A DNA stretch of 64,000 nt, taken from the NCBI RefSeq assembly GCF_018853445.1, contig NZ_JABELD010000017.1, positions 1-64,000 of the forward strand, given 5' to 3'. The translations under genes and the position numbers were made by a program. The notes below the pieces were generated by a model. The model made no database searches, was not told the origin of the DNA, and saw only the letters and a list, made by a program, of their open reading frames with translations. This DNA comes from Acidithiobacillus concretivorus. GTDB lineage: Bacteria > Pseudomonadota > Gammaproteobacteria > Acidithiobacillales > Acidithiobacillaceae. The first letter of the stretch is position 1; every line of letters starts with the position of its first letter. This document shows positions 42,127-51,562 of the stretch, in pieces.

Positions 42127-44025
42127 TCAGACCACTTTGAACACGATGTTTTTCAGCTTGCAGGCTTCCTTGGCGTTCACCTTCAAGGCATCGTTACCGG
42201 CAAAGCCTTCATCCAGGAACACCACTCGCTCTGGCAATCGGTCCACGATAGCCTGCACCGAGGGCATGCTCAGGTTCCGGTCCAGACAGACCAGCATGAT
42301 GCCGTCATGGATGCTGTATACAGTTTTCCCGTCCACCTGCAGGGTCTCCACGGGAATAGACAGAGGAAAGCCGCTTTTCAACAGAATCTCGTACAGGATA
42401 TCCTGATCAATGCGACCTTGGCGGACGTGCTCAATGTGCATTTCCATCTGTAGAGATATATCTTCCGGCGATTGGTCGACGGAACCATCCCACGGCGTAA
42501 AATTGGATTCGGCCAGTTTGAAGACCCGAAAGCCACGATCCTGATTCTTTTCGTTGCCGTCCTCGTCGTTTAGCTTGTTGATGACACGGCGGACACGTTC
42601 TTTGGTGATGTCAGCGATGGTTTCGAATCCAAATCGTCTTGCTGGCGATGATTCTGGGATCAACTCTGGGAGCTGAACCAAAATGAAAAGACGATTACCA
42701 TTATCTGAACCATTTTGTTTAATTACTGCATGAGCCGTTGTTCCTGAACCAGCAAAAAAATCAAGGATGATCTCCTTATCCTCATTTTTTGTCGCAATAT
42801 CGAGCATGCGTTTGATCAATCTAACTGGTTTCGGTGTATCAAAAGTACCAGCAGCATCTCCTAAAGTGGCATTTAGTTCCTGCTTTGCTTCCTGGTTATG
42901 ACCGCTCTCCGTGTGTGGCCACCACGTCGAAGGCACAATACCATCCTGCACTTCCGATCGGAATCTCTTTATACGAGGAACGTTATTACCTGATTCGCCA
43001 AACCAGATTCTATTATCTGCAACTAACTGAGCAAATTTTTCAGGCGTAGAGCCCCAACACCTTCCTTTAGGCGGAGTAAGTATACGGCCAGATGGTGTGA
43101 TTATTTCATATATATTTTGGCTAACCCCTGTTTTCATAAATTGATTTCCACGTTGACCACCTGTAAGACTAATAGTGAAGTCTCCAGAACTCCAAGGACC
43201 ACGCGGATCATTGTCTGTATTTTCAAAACGGGCATCGGCCTCTTCGGATCTAGCAAGAAGATTTGGATTCCATACTTCTTTATTTTTTGCAACCACCAGA
43301 ATATGGTCATGTGAATCGGAAAACCCAACAGCGTTTGCCTGCGGTGAAAACTTTTTTTGCCAAACAACATTGACAATAAAATTTTCTTCGCCGAATAATT
43401 CCGAAAGAACTTCTCTTAGATGCGCCACCTCACCATCATCAATACTAATAAAAATAACCCCATCATCCCTCAACAAATCCCTAGCCAAATACAACCGAGG
43501 ATACATCATGTTCAACCATTTGGAATGAAACCGGCCATCAGTATCCGTATTGCTACTAAACCGCTTACCCTCTTCTCCGGTCTGCCCGGTATACTCCAGA
43601 TAGGTTTGCAAACTTTCGCTGTAGTTGTCTGGATAGATGAAGTCGTTGCCCGTGTTGTACGGCGGGTCGATATAGATCATCTTTACCTTGCCGATGTACG
43701 ACTTCTGCAAGAGCTTCAACGCTTCCAGATTGTCCCCTTCAATGATCAGGTTTTCCGTAGTATCGAAATTGACGCTTTCCTCTGGTGCGGGAAGCAAGGT
43801 GCCCATGCTCGGCGTCTGGATGGCCTTGAAACAGGCGGATTTGCCGGGCCAGTTCAGACCATAGCGTTCCTTGCCTGTATCCACCATATCGCCAAGAGCC
43901 AGTCGCAAGCGGTCGAAGTCGATCTGACCGCCTTCCGTGCGGACTTCGGGAAAGAGGCGCAGCAGTTCTTCCCGTTTTTCTTCGGGGATGTTGAGGGATT
44001 GGAGGTTAAGTTTATCGTTCACCAA
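42127..44025 (-). CDS. mod: Type III restriction-modification system, Mod methyltransferase
   Basis: A 632-residue beta-class N6-adenine methyltransferase. The catalytic motif D-P-P-Y-N is at 120-124 and the SAM-binding D-F-F-A-G-S-G-T-T motif is near 430; this order, D-P-P-Y first, defines the beta class. The region between them contains the target-recognition domain, whose local base composition is more AT-rich than the flanks, as often seen for swapped recognition domains. Mod methylates alone and restricts with Res. No simple repeat tract typical of phase-variable mod genes is seen near its start. Confidence 0.95.
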   Translation of the reverse strand: MVNDKLNLQSLNIPEEKREELLRLFPEVRTEGGQIDFDRLRLALGDMVDTGKERYGLNWPGKSACFKAIQTPSMGTLLPAPEESVNFDTTENLIIEGDNLEALKLLQKSYIGKVKMIYIDPPYNTGNDFIYPDNYSESLQTYLEYTGQTGEEGKRFSSNTDTDGRFHSKWLNMMYPRLYLARDLLRDDGVIFISIDDGEVAHLREVLSELFGEENFIVNVVWQKKFSPQANAVGFSDSHDHILVVAKNKEVWNPNLLARSEEADARFENTDNDPRGPWSSGDFTISLTGGQRGNQFMKTGVSQNIYEIITPSGRILTPPKGRCWGSTPEKFAQLVADNRIWFGESGNNVPRIKRFRSEVQDGIVPSTWWPHTESGHNQEAKQELNATLGDAAGTFDTPKPVRLIKRMLDIATKNEDKEIILDFFAGSGTTAHAVIKQNGSDNGNRLFILVQLPELIPESSPARRFGFETIADITKERVRRVINKLNDEDGNEKNQDRGFRVFKLAESNFTPWDGSVDQSPEDISLQMEMHIEHVRQGRIDQDILYEILLKSGFPLSIPVETLQVDGKTVYSIHDGIMLVCLDRNLSMPSVQAIVDRLPERVVFLDEGFAGNDALKVNAKEACKLKNIVFKVV

Positions 44026-44122
44026 TTATCATCCTTATTTTTACTATATCACAAAAAAACTGGTTTTTAAGTCTCAACAACATCATAAAACTTGAACATA
44101 AAAACTTATACATTCCAACAGA

Positions 44123-45886
44123 TCAAAGAGGCGCGTTGATCTCACGCCATTCCTTCGCAAGCTCCCAGAACTCCTGAGACATAGCAAATATACTTGTATC
44201 GAGATCCGCTTGAATGCTATCAAGGGGTTTTATTTCAGTATAATTTAACTCTCTACGAATAAATTCTTGAAGCTTTAAAGCATCGACCAATGGGCTTCTT
44301 GTGGCCTCTTTTATTTGTTTCTGCTTTCCTTTCTCGAAAAGCTCTTCTCTCTTGTTGTTTTCTATCTCTATAGGCTTTACCAAATCTAAAATAACATAAG
44401 GAATTACGTTCACGAAAGCCAAACATAACCTCACAAATAACTTCCCGTAGCAGTCGATAAGTCCATTTTTCTGAATATCGCTTAGTGCAGCGTATCTATC
44501 TTCATTGATTATTTTTTTTGAAAACATATCAATCTGTAAGGAGCTCTCCGAAACCGCAGTCTCAATGCTGCTAGGTGTAAACTTTTTTTCTGCTTCCTTG
44601 TAAATCATTTTCAGGCAGGCGGTCACATAAGACGCCGGCAGTATATTTTCGTTTAATAGCCTAAAAGCCTCATTCATAATATGGGACAGATCATTCAGGC
44701 GTGCCAATGTCTTCTCCAAGTAATCTTCGATTCCAACATTGACGACTTTATCGCAATATATTTCAGTAAAAAGCTTATTTATAGCTTTTATATCACGAAG
44801 AATTTCCCATTCTTCCATTTCACCGGTAAAGCCTTTTCCTACATCGTTTTCAAACTCCGCTTCACTACGCCACCGAGCCTCTTGTTCAGCCGAGACAGTG
44901 CCATCGTCTTGTAATTTAAAGGATTTGTGAGACTTAATACCTGCCTGAACATTTTGTGTATCTGACGGGTTAACCAGAAGACGAAATTTCTCACTCCTAC
45001 AAACAATGTCTAGAAAGTCAAGCCGTTTCCTAACCTCAATTCCAGCATTTTCCAGGAAATACCAAGAAAGAATAATAATAGAAATATCATTATATTTTTC
45101 GACCTTATAGCTATTAACGGCATGCGGTTTTTCCATGTCACCATTATTAACAAGTTCAATGAATTTATTTTCTTTTTCTTTGTCAACTGTATTTACATTA
45201 TCATAATGTAGGCATATAGCGCTCTGATTTCTTTTTTTACTATCATAGGATTGTACTTCTCGATAAAACTGATCAGGCTCTTTTTTATATGCACTATACG
45301 CATCGTCAAGAATTTTATTCCTATCTAGACCAAAGGACATTTCCTTTCTGCCGGACAATATTGAACTAATAATGTATATATCGAAAAATTTACGATCTTC
45401 TTCAGTAAAAAATTTATCTCCTTCTAAATCTATACGAATGGCTAGCCAAAGTATTCTGGCATCCTCAACATCTAGAACGCAAAATTCGGAAAGCCGAGCA
45501 GATTCGGCCTTGGCGAAAACAAACATATCATCTATGGCGTTCTTAATATTCCATAGAGGAGTTGTTACTTCAAGCAGATATTTTTCAATTCTATTCAATG
45601 AAGCGGTTTCAGCTGCCAACTCATGAGCCAACGCCTGCCTTTCTGTACTTATATCGGTATTTTTAGCCACATAAAGCACAGCAATGGAAACTCCAAACAA
45701 CGCTGCTGCAGCTAGCGTGGCCTGCACTATTGTTGCAATAACATTCTGCATTGCAAGCTCACTAGCGGAGACCGAATCGAGAACCATAAGGGCAACGAAC
45801 ATCAAGGTAGAAACCACTAAATAGGCTATGAGACCAATTGCCATATAGGATTTTATCCCTAGTTGATCAAAATCTTTAGTTTTCAT
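44123..45886 (-). CDS. Membrane-anchored protein of unknown function within the type III R-M locus
   Basis: A 587-residue protein. Two membrane helices lie at the N-terminus (A-I-G-L-I-A-Y-L-V-V-S-T-L-M-F, then A-A-A-L-F-G-V-S-I-A-V-L-Y-V). A long charged cytosolic region follows with no recognised catalytic motif. GGGAGG precedes ATG 45886. It is separated by about 95 bases from both neighbours (HNH gene, mod), and is more AT-rich than they are, so it may be a later insertion. A membrane-linked effector or sensor role is possible but unproven. Confidence 0.6.
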   Translation of the reverse strand: MKTKDFDQLGIKSYMAIGLIAYLVVSTLMFVALMVLDSVSASELAMQNVIATIVQATLAAAALFGVSIAVLYVAKNTDISTERQALAHELAAETASLNRIEKYLLEVTTPLWNIKNAIDDMFVFAKAESARLSEFCVLDVEDARILWLAIRIDLEGDKFFTEEDRKFFDIYIISSILSGRKEMSFGLDRNKILDDAYSAYKKEPDQFYREVQSYDSKKRNQSAICLHYDNVNTVDKEKENKFIELVNNGDMEKPHAVNSYKVEKYNDISIIILSWYFLENAGIEVRKRLDFLDIVCRSEKFRLLVNPSDTQNVQAGIKSHKSFKLQDDGTVSAEQEARWRSEAEFENDVGKGFTGEMEEWEILRDIKAINKLFTEIYCDKVVNVGIEDYLEKTLARLNDLSHIMNEAFRLLNENILPASYVTACLKMIYKEAEKKFTPSSIETAVSESSLQIDMFSKKIINEDRYAALSDIQKNGLIDCYGKLFVRLCLAFVNVIPYVILDLVKPIEIENNKREELFEKGKQKQIKEATRSPLVDALKLQEFIRRELNYTEIKPLDSIQADLDTSIFAMSQEFWELAKEWREINAPL

Positions 45887-45978
45887 ATAATCCTCCCTTA
45901 AAAATACGATAGTCAATTTATCTTATTCAGAAAATAAAACATTTGTCGAATACCAATAATTTACTATTCCACATGAAA

Positions 45979-46731
45979 TCATTGTGTTTCTGATATCCGC
46001 TTTAGACTTTCTACCGACATCGCCGGCTTCTCTTGATGCAGCATGGCATGGCAGTTAGGGCATACGGGCCGCAAGTCCCTAACCGGATCCACTTGGTACC
46101 GGTCACCTATTGTTGCAATATCCACCAGATGGTGCACATGGATGAAACCGGCACCAATATCGCCATACCGTTTCTCAAAATCAAAGCCGCAGACCACGCA
46201 TAACGCCCCATAGTGTTCGATACACTTTTGACGGGCTACAGGATCACGTTCGTACCTGTTCACGGTGACCCGTTGCAAAGCGCCTTCGATCAGGACACTG
46301 GCGGGGTCATCGATGTCATCTGGGTATAGGGTGTTGGACACCGTCGCGACTGGATGCGCAGTCTTCCCAATGGTCTGTCTCCCATACCGGGCAAGTAGGG
46401 CACGCAAAGAGGGCCGCTTTCCTCTGCCCAAAGATTCGTAGTAATCCACATGCTGCTCACCTGCCTGTAATGCAGTATCGAACGCTTCCGGCCCAAAATC
46501 TTCCCGTATGTGTTGCAGAAAATAATCCCAAGTAAAATCGTTCATAGCCCGCTTCAGGATTCTGCCCTTAAGCATACCATCAAGATTCGTGATCATATTG
46601 GAGGCAGAGGTACGGTTAAGCGAGAAGTCCCGCACCAAGCGTTCAACGGCATCATCTTTGGAAATGAGACCTCGGTAAACATCTGCCGCAGCAGCATAGA
46701 CCTCAGGAATTGAGTCATTCGGAATTTTCAT
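45979..46731 (-). CDS. HNH endonuclease
   Basis: A 250-residue nuclease. The C-terminal HNH module includes C-V-V-C-G-F, H-V-H-H-L-V-D, and D-L-R-P-V-C-P-N-C-H-A-M-L-H, with the zinc cysteines and catalytic histidines intact. The N-terminal 120 residues are helical and include a helix-turn-helix-like part. The ATG overlaps the SNF2 helicase stop (ATGA), so the two are co-translated and probably act together in recognising and cutting foreign DNA. Confidence 0.88.
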   Translation of the reverse strand: MKIPNDSIPEVYAAAADVYRGLISKDDAVERLVRDFSLNRTSASNMITNLDGMLKGRILKRAMNDFTWDYFLQHIREDFGPEAFDTALQAGEQHVDYYESLGRGKRPSLRALLARYGRQTIGKTAHPVATVSNTLYPDDIDDPASVLIEGALQRVTVNRYERDPVARQKCIEHYGALCVVCGFDFEKRYGDIGAGFIHVHHLVDIATIGDRYQVDPVRDLRPVCPNCHAMLHQEKPAMSVESLKRISETQ

Positions 46732-49637
46732 GTGAGCCGCCACTGCATCACAAACAGCAGTTCTTCCTCAGTCCGTTGCTTCATCCGGTTCCCCATATCA
46801 TCCAGCAAATCGTCTTTTTTTCTCTCCACGTCACGTGATGCCTGATCATAGGTCCGCCAGGCATCGTCCCGCTGAGATTCCAGCTTTCGGAGTTCCCGTT
46901 GTTTTTCGAGCTTATCCGGAATATTTGCTGCTTGCCGAGCCAAACGGCGCTTTTCTTTAATTTTTTGCTCCAGATCATCCAGTTCCGCTTTCAGGGATAT
47001 TCGCCGATCATCGGCCCAGCGATCCAGCTTATCCATTTCCACGTCGAACCAGGTGCCATCCCTTTTGCCTATATCTTCTGCCAGCGCCTGCCAACGTGTC
47101 GTCAGTTGGTCATATAGTCCATCTTCCATCGATTGCCCGACCTTAATCGCATCCCTAACGACCACCTCACCGTCCAAATCAAAGAACCGTCTGCATTGAT
47201 CCATGGTGATTGCTTGTCCATCATCCGTCATACCGGCAAATACTAGATGATCTTCAGACTCTATCGCATCCATGCGGTACCGGCCACATGCCAGCCAGCC
47301 GGATTGCCCTACCAGCGGCTCCAGTATGGCGATATGCTTCCCAGATTCTGGGTATCGAAAGACCACCTCGGCCACGGGCAGCTGCATCTCTTGGGCATCG
47401 GCCAGAATCCGCTGTGCCAGAGGATGCCCTAACCGATAGGTGTGCTGACCGGCCATGTCGGTAGAATCCGATTTGCTGACGGCCATTCTGTAGTTACCCA
47501 AGGGACAATCCTGCCAGCCCGCTTTTCGATTCTCCAGGCGGAATGCGTGCCCGGCATCATCAAAGGCGGCATAACCGTCCAGCATGAACCGGGTAACACT
47601 CCAGAGGCGGGCATTGAAGGTATCCAGTGTTTGGGCACTTTGCACCTTCACCTTTTCAATGACCTCGATATCAAAATTGTTCAGCAGTTTTTCACGGGCG
47701 TCCTGTTGGTTTCCGGTGATTTCGCTTTCCATTTCACTTTGCAGGGCATCAAATTCAAAGGAGATTTGCCCCGGTGAGCGACATTTCTGATAGATGCTGG
47801 CGATCCGCTTTTCAAAGTCCACGCCAGACTCCACCACGCCAAGCACTTCATCGCTGGCCCCGAAAACGCCGTTGAACAGGCGGAACTTCTCATCCAGCAG
47901 TTGGTAAACCCGTACATCAGCGGCATTGCGCTTATTCAGGAAATTGACCACCACCACGTCGAACTTCTGCCCGTACCGATGACAACGGCCAATGCGTTGC
48001 TCGATACGTTGCGGATTCCAAGGTAGGTCGTAATTCACAACCAAGTTGCAAAATTGCAGGTTAATCCCTTCTGCAGCGGCTTCGGTGGCGATCAGAATGG
48101 ATGCTTCATCCCGAAAACAGTCCACGAGGGCAGCCCGCATGTCAGCCGTCGGGGAACCGCTGATCCGATCCGTGCCGGCATACTGTTCCATCCAGCGCCG
48201 GTAGATGGCCTTGGATTGCGAGTCATTGTTAGTGCCGTTGAACAGAATGGCTTTACCGGCAAACTCGGTTTCGGCAAGTAATTCCAGTAGGTATTCTTGA
48301 GTACGGCGGGATTCGGTAAAAATAACGGCCTTTTGCTGAAGGGTTGCTGCACCTTGGCGCTTTTGGGCATTTTCAGAGGCAGAAAACCCTCGCCGCAAAG
48401 CGGTCAACAGATTTTCGCCTTTGGAATTCTGGATGATGGATCGGGCTAGCGTATGAAACTCTCGCAATTTAAGGACTTCCGCTTTCATCCCTTCAATTTC
48501 CGCAGATGTCAGCGAGTTAACGATCGCTTCCGGGTTTTCTTCACCATCCCACTCGTCGGTCAGTTCATCCAGGTCCTCCCAATTTTCTCCAAGGTCTTCG
48601 GGTGGACTGTCCACCAGCGCCGCTTCTGCCAGTGCTTTCTCCAGTTTTATGACCAAACCATCCAGAGTATGGGCGATGGCATAGGATGATGACGCCAATA
48701 ACTTGCGTAGTACCAAGGTCATCAGTTGGCGTTGCCCGGAGGGTAGCGCATAGAGAATGGGCTGCTGGAGATATTCCGACACCTCATCATACAGTCGTTG
48801 TTCATCGTCGGTTGGAAAGAAATCCTGCACCAAGGCATGGCGGCTGGTGTATTTCACATATTCCAGCACCTGTTTGCGCAACGTGCGTTTGCACAAGGGA
48901 TTCAGGCGTTCCCGCAGTTCTTCAAAATCATCGTCACTGGACAGCCGGGAATATTTGGCTTTGAAGCTCTTCAAATCCCCAAAAGCATATTCATCAATGA
49001 TGCTGACCAGACCATACAGTTCCAGAAGAGAATTCTGCAATGGCGTAGCGGTCAGCAGCACCTTGGTGTATGGGGCCAGTGCCTGTTTGATAGCGTTAGC
49101 GATTTTGTTGGAACCGCGATAGACGTTACGCAAGCGGTGCGCTTCATCGATGACTACCAGGTCCCAAGCCACCTGCTGGAGATAGGCGTCTTTTGTACGG
49201 GCAAATTGAAAGGAACAGAGGACAATTTGCGGTTGAACAAAGGGGTTTAGGTTGCGATTACGGATTGCCTCGTTGAAACTCTTGGTTTCAAGAATGATGG
49301 ACGGCAGATGAAATTTTTCAGCTAATTCCTGGGACCATTGTTTACGCAGATTGGCGGGCAGAATGATCAGGAGCTTACGCCGTCGTTCTGCCCAAAATTG
49401 GGACAGCAGAAGCCCCGCCTCAATGGTTTTGCCCAACCCCACTTCATCGGCCAGGATGACCCCTTTGGAAAAAGGATTGCGCAGGGCAAAAAGGGCTGCC
49501 TCAATTTGATGCGGATTCAGGTCCACCTGAGCATCAGAGAGTGCAGAAGACAGCCGGTCAGTACCATCGTCGGCAGAGCGCCGTGTCAGGTCGTGGGCAA
49601 AGAGTTTAGCGTGGTAGGCGGTAATATTCACAGTCAA
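46728..49637 (-). CDS. SNF2-family helicase/translocase
   Basis: A 969-residue Snf2/RapA-like ATPase. Motif I is A-D-E-V-G-L-G-K-T (63-71), motif II is D-E-A-H (164-167), motif III is L-L-T-A-T-P-L-Q-N, and motif VI is Q-R-I-G-R-C-H-R-Y-G-Q. The C-terminal 200 residues are a charged coiled coil. The start is a TTG at 49637 or a GTG two codons later, four bases after the SIR2-like gene. It is coupled to the HNH gene. Similar translocases drive several anti-phage systems, but this combination matches none I can name with certainty. Confidence 0.92.
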   Translation of the reverse strand: MTVNITAYHAKLFAHDLTRRSADDGTDRLSSALSDAQVDLNPHQIEAALFALRNPFSKGVILADEVGLGKTIEAGLLLSQFWAERRRKLLIILPANLRKQWSQELAEKFHLPSIILETKSFNEAIRNRNLNPFVQPQIVLCSFQFARTKDAYLQQVAWDLVVIDEAHRLRNVYRGSNKIANAIKQALAPYTKVLLTATPLQNSLLELYGLVSIIDEYAFGDLKSFKAKYSRLSSDDDFEELRERLNPLCKRTLRKQVLEYVKYTSRHALVQDFFPTDDEQRLYDEVSEYLQQPILYALPSGQRQLMTLVLRKLLASSSYAIAHTLDGLVIKLEKALAEAALVDSPPEDLGENWEDLDELTDEWDGEENPEAIVNSLTSAEIEGMKAEVLKLREFHTLARSIIQNSKGENLLTALRRGFSASENAQKRQGAATLQQKAVIFTESRRTQEYLLELLAETEFAGKAILFNGTNNDSQSKAIYRRWMEQYAGTDRISGSPTADMRAALVDCFRDEASILIATEAAAEGINLQFCNLVVNYDLPWNPQRIEQRIGRCHRYGQKFDVVVVNFLNKRNAADVRVYQLLDEKFRLFNGVFGASDEVLGVVESGVDFEKRIASIYQKCRSPGQISFEFDALQSEMESEITGNQQDAREKLLNNFDIEVIEKVKVQSAQTLDTFNARLWSVTRFMLDGYAAFDDAGHAFRLENRKAGWQDCPLGNYRMAVSKSDSTDMAGQHTYRLGHPLAQRILADAQEMQLPVAEVVFRYPESGKHIAILEPLVGQSGWLACGRYRMDAIESEDHLVFAGMTDDGQAITMDQCRRFFDLDGEVVVRDAIKVGQSMEDGLYDQLTTRWQALAEDIGKRDGTWFDVEMDKLDRWADDRRISLKAELDDLEQKIKEKRRLARQAANIPDKLEKQRELRKLESQRDDAWRTYDQASRDVERKKDDLLDDMGNRMKQRTEEELLFVMQWRLT

Positions 49638-49640
49638 TAT

Positions 49641-50909
49641 TTAAATCGAGGTAAAAGGCAGCAATCTCCCTACGGACTGAGGATTGAACTCGCTAAAAAG
49701 GTTACAGGGATTCTGTTGGTCAGCGGCCCGACCCAAAACATCTCTCAGTCCATACGGAACAAACTCCACAAGGCCGCTGTTCATAAATTGTTCATTAAAT
49801 ATGGTACGCATGCGAGATATGTAATCGTCTTTGCTTTTTTCGCCATTTAGGGATGGATTAACAACCAAAAACTTCCGCAGCCCTATGTTATTTTTTAAGC
49901 CGATCTGAAACATAGACTTGACATAATAGTCTGTTATTGGGAAGGAGTAACCGATAACCACTATTTTTGTAGCTGTAGAAAGGGCTTTTATCGCATTGCT
50001 CCACAATGAAAGAAGACCACCATCCGTCTCGCTTCCTCCTCTACTGTTTTGCCTTTTCTGCCATGTTGGTGGCTGTATAAAACCCTCACATTCTCCAAAA
50101 CCTTTATAATATTCATCTTTTATAAATAGGTATGGGTTATCTACTGTGCGCTCCAACGACCAGTTTATAGACCCGTGCATCTTCAGAACCATAACACAAT
50201 TTGATGGGCGGCTATCCATCGGCACATTCCAGCGAACATTATTAGTAATAAAACCGCCTTTTTGATTTTCTGAAACAATCTCATTGGCCGTAAATCCGTA
50301 TGACATGGGTATCCCTAACGCATTTAACGACCGCTCCAATAGCAGATCATAATTGTAAGTAATAAATGTATAATCACCATTATCACCATGATACAGGTGG
50401 TTAGTCAACGCAGCGACATAGAAATCATATATTGGTACAATTGCTGTATTTTTAGGACCATGGGGGTTAATCTTTTCGTGGCCATCCATATCCCATGATG
50501 GCGGTAGCATTCTTGAACTAATATCTGTTTGATCCAAAATAATACCTATGCCCCTCGGCATGGGAGTTTGCTTTTCCGTATAATCTATGGTGGCAGCTAT
50601 TGCTGTTTTGATATTCCTATCTAACTCGCTATAACTACCAGCGGGTTCGGCTGCTGCAGCACTCAGCAAATCCTCGATATTATCTGGTCTTATAGCACAC
50701 CGTAGGGCAGCAGATGAGATGTCATGCCTATACTTGAGCAGCTCCCTAATAGCGGCACTCTTTTCCTCTCTACCTGCCTTACGTAACCAACCATTTGCCT
50801 CGATCATCTTGTAGACAAAACCATCCATCAGCGGAAGGCCACGTTCTGCTGAAAATCCAGCTCCTAATAAAAACACTGTGTGCTCTTGACCATCTGGAAT
50901 CTCAAGCAT
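49641..50909 (-). CDS. SIR2-like domain protein (predicted NAD-consuming effector)
   Basis: A 422-residue protein with the SIR2-like fold: nucleotide-binding L-L-G-A-G-F-S (14-20), F-I-T-Y-N-Y-D (182-188, the N/D site), M-H-G-S-I-N-W (244-250), and V-I-G-Y-S-F (318-323). Defence-associated SIR2 proteins deplete NAD when phage is sensed. AGGAG lies upstream of ATG 50909. It is the first gene of the leftward block ending in type III Res and lies three bases from the SNF2 gene, so it is probably part of the same operon. Confidence 0.85.
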   Translation of the reverse strand: MLEIPDGQEHTVFLLGAGFSAERGLPLMDGFVYKMIEANGWLRKAGREEKSAAIRELLKYRHDISSAALRCAIRPDNIEDLLSAAAAEPAGSYSELDRNIKTAIAATIDYTEKQTPMPRGIGIILDQTDISSRMLPPSWDMDGHEKINPHGPKNTAIVPIYDFYVAALTNHLYHGDNGDYTFITYNYDLLLERSLNALGIPMSYGFTANEIVSENQKGGFITNNVRWNVPMDSRPSNCVMVLKMHGSINWSLERTVDNPYLFIKDEYYKGFGECEGFIQPPTWQKRQNSRGGSETDGGLLSLWSNAIKALSTATKIVVIGYSFPITDYYVKSMFQIGLKNNIGLRKFLVVNPSLNGEKSKDDYISRMRTIFNEQFMNSGLVEFVPYGLRDVLGRAADQQNPCNLFSEFNPQSVGRLLPFTSI

Positions 50910-51005
50910 TACAAACTCCTGTATGCGTCAAACAACCCGTCCAAGCTTCATACTTCATCAAAAAACACGCCGGATCACAGGCAGTGGACTCATTCATTGA
51001 GTGCC

Positions 51006-51290
51006 CTAATCGGAATAAAACCAATATAAATCAAAACGCACCCCTAATATGGCATTGGCTCCAAGAGAGCCGGCCATAATCGGCCAATTGTTCTAGATCG
51101 TTGTGTCGGGTATGGGCAATCATTTTAAGGTGATCCACCTGCTTGCCAGCAAAAATAGGGCAGACACCACCCAGCAAGTTGCCGATGATGTTACCGTATC
51201 GGACACCCGCGCCAAAGACCGATCTGATAACGCGGACCACACGCATGTCGGAGCAGTTGTTGATGGTAGGATGAGGACAGGACTTTGATC
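51006..51290 (-). pseudogene. UPF0145 (YbjQ-like) pseudogene, frameshifted
   Basis: Upstream in one frame the minus strand reads V-V-R-V-I-R-S-V, G-N-I-I-G-N-L-L-G-G-V and H-N-D-L-E-Q-L-A. After a frameshift near 51078 it reads L-G-A-N-A-I-L-G-V-R-F-D, the signature end of UPF0145 proteins, and stops at 51006. The N-terminal strand and start are not found. The family is a small beta/alpha ring-forming protein of unknown role, linked to metal binding by name only. The gene is inactive. Confidence 0.55.
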
Positions 51291-51562
51291 TGCGGCCATG
51301 CGGTTTCCTTTTCTGCGGAATACTGCAATCCATGTACTGATCACAATGTATTCTTATGGGATCAGTATGCTGGACAGGCGATCAGTCATCAACTTGCTGC
51401 GCAACTAAGTGTGCACCTTATAAACCAGGACCGGTTACTGACTTGCTCAGACGAATGCTCCTTTTTCCAGACGACGCTATCCAACAACCGTCACGTCTCG
51501 ACAACCCTTGCCGCTTTTTGCACACTGGGAACATACTCATACAGCCGCATAAAGAGCCGCCG
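51291..51562. other. Intergenic region upstream of the Mrr-like gene
   Basis: About 270 bases. The Mrr frame stays open upstream to 51356 but the extra 69 residues are cysteine- and proline-rich and unlike the rest. No ribosome binding site was seen there. Another plus frame also spans this region; neither is convincing. Confidence 0.35.

Noticed and set aside
46728-50909. DISARM or BREX system
   Set aside because: A SNF2 helicase and methyltransferase are present, but DrmA/DrmB/DrmC-like or BrxC/PglZ-like proteins are not seen in the window.
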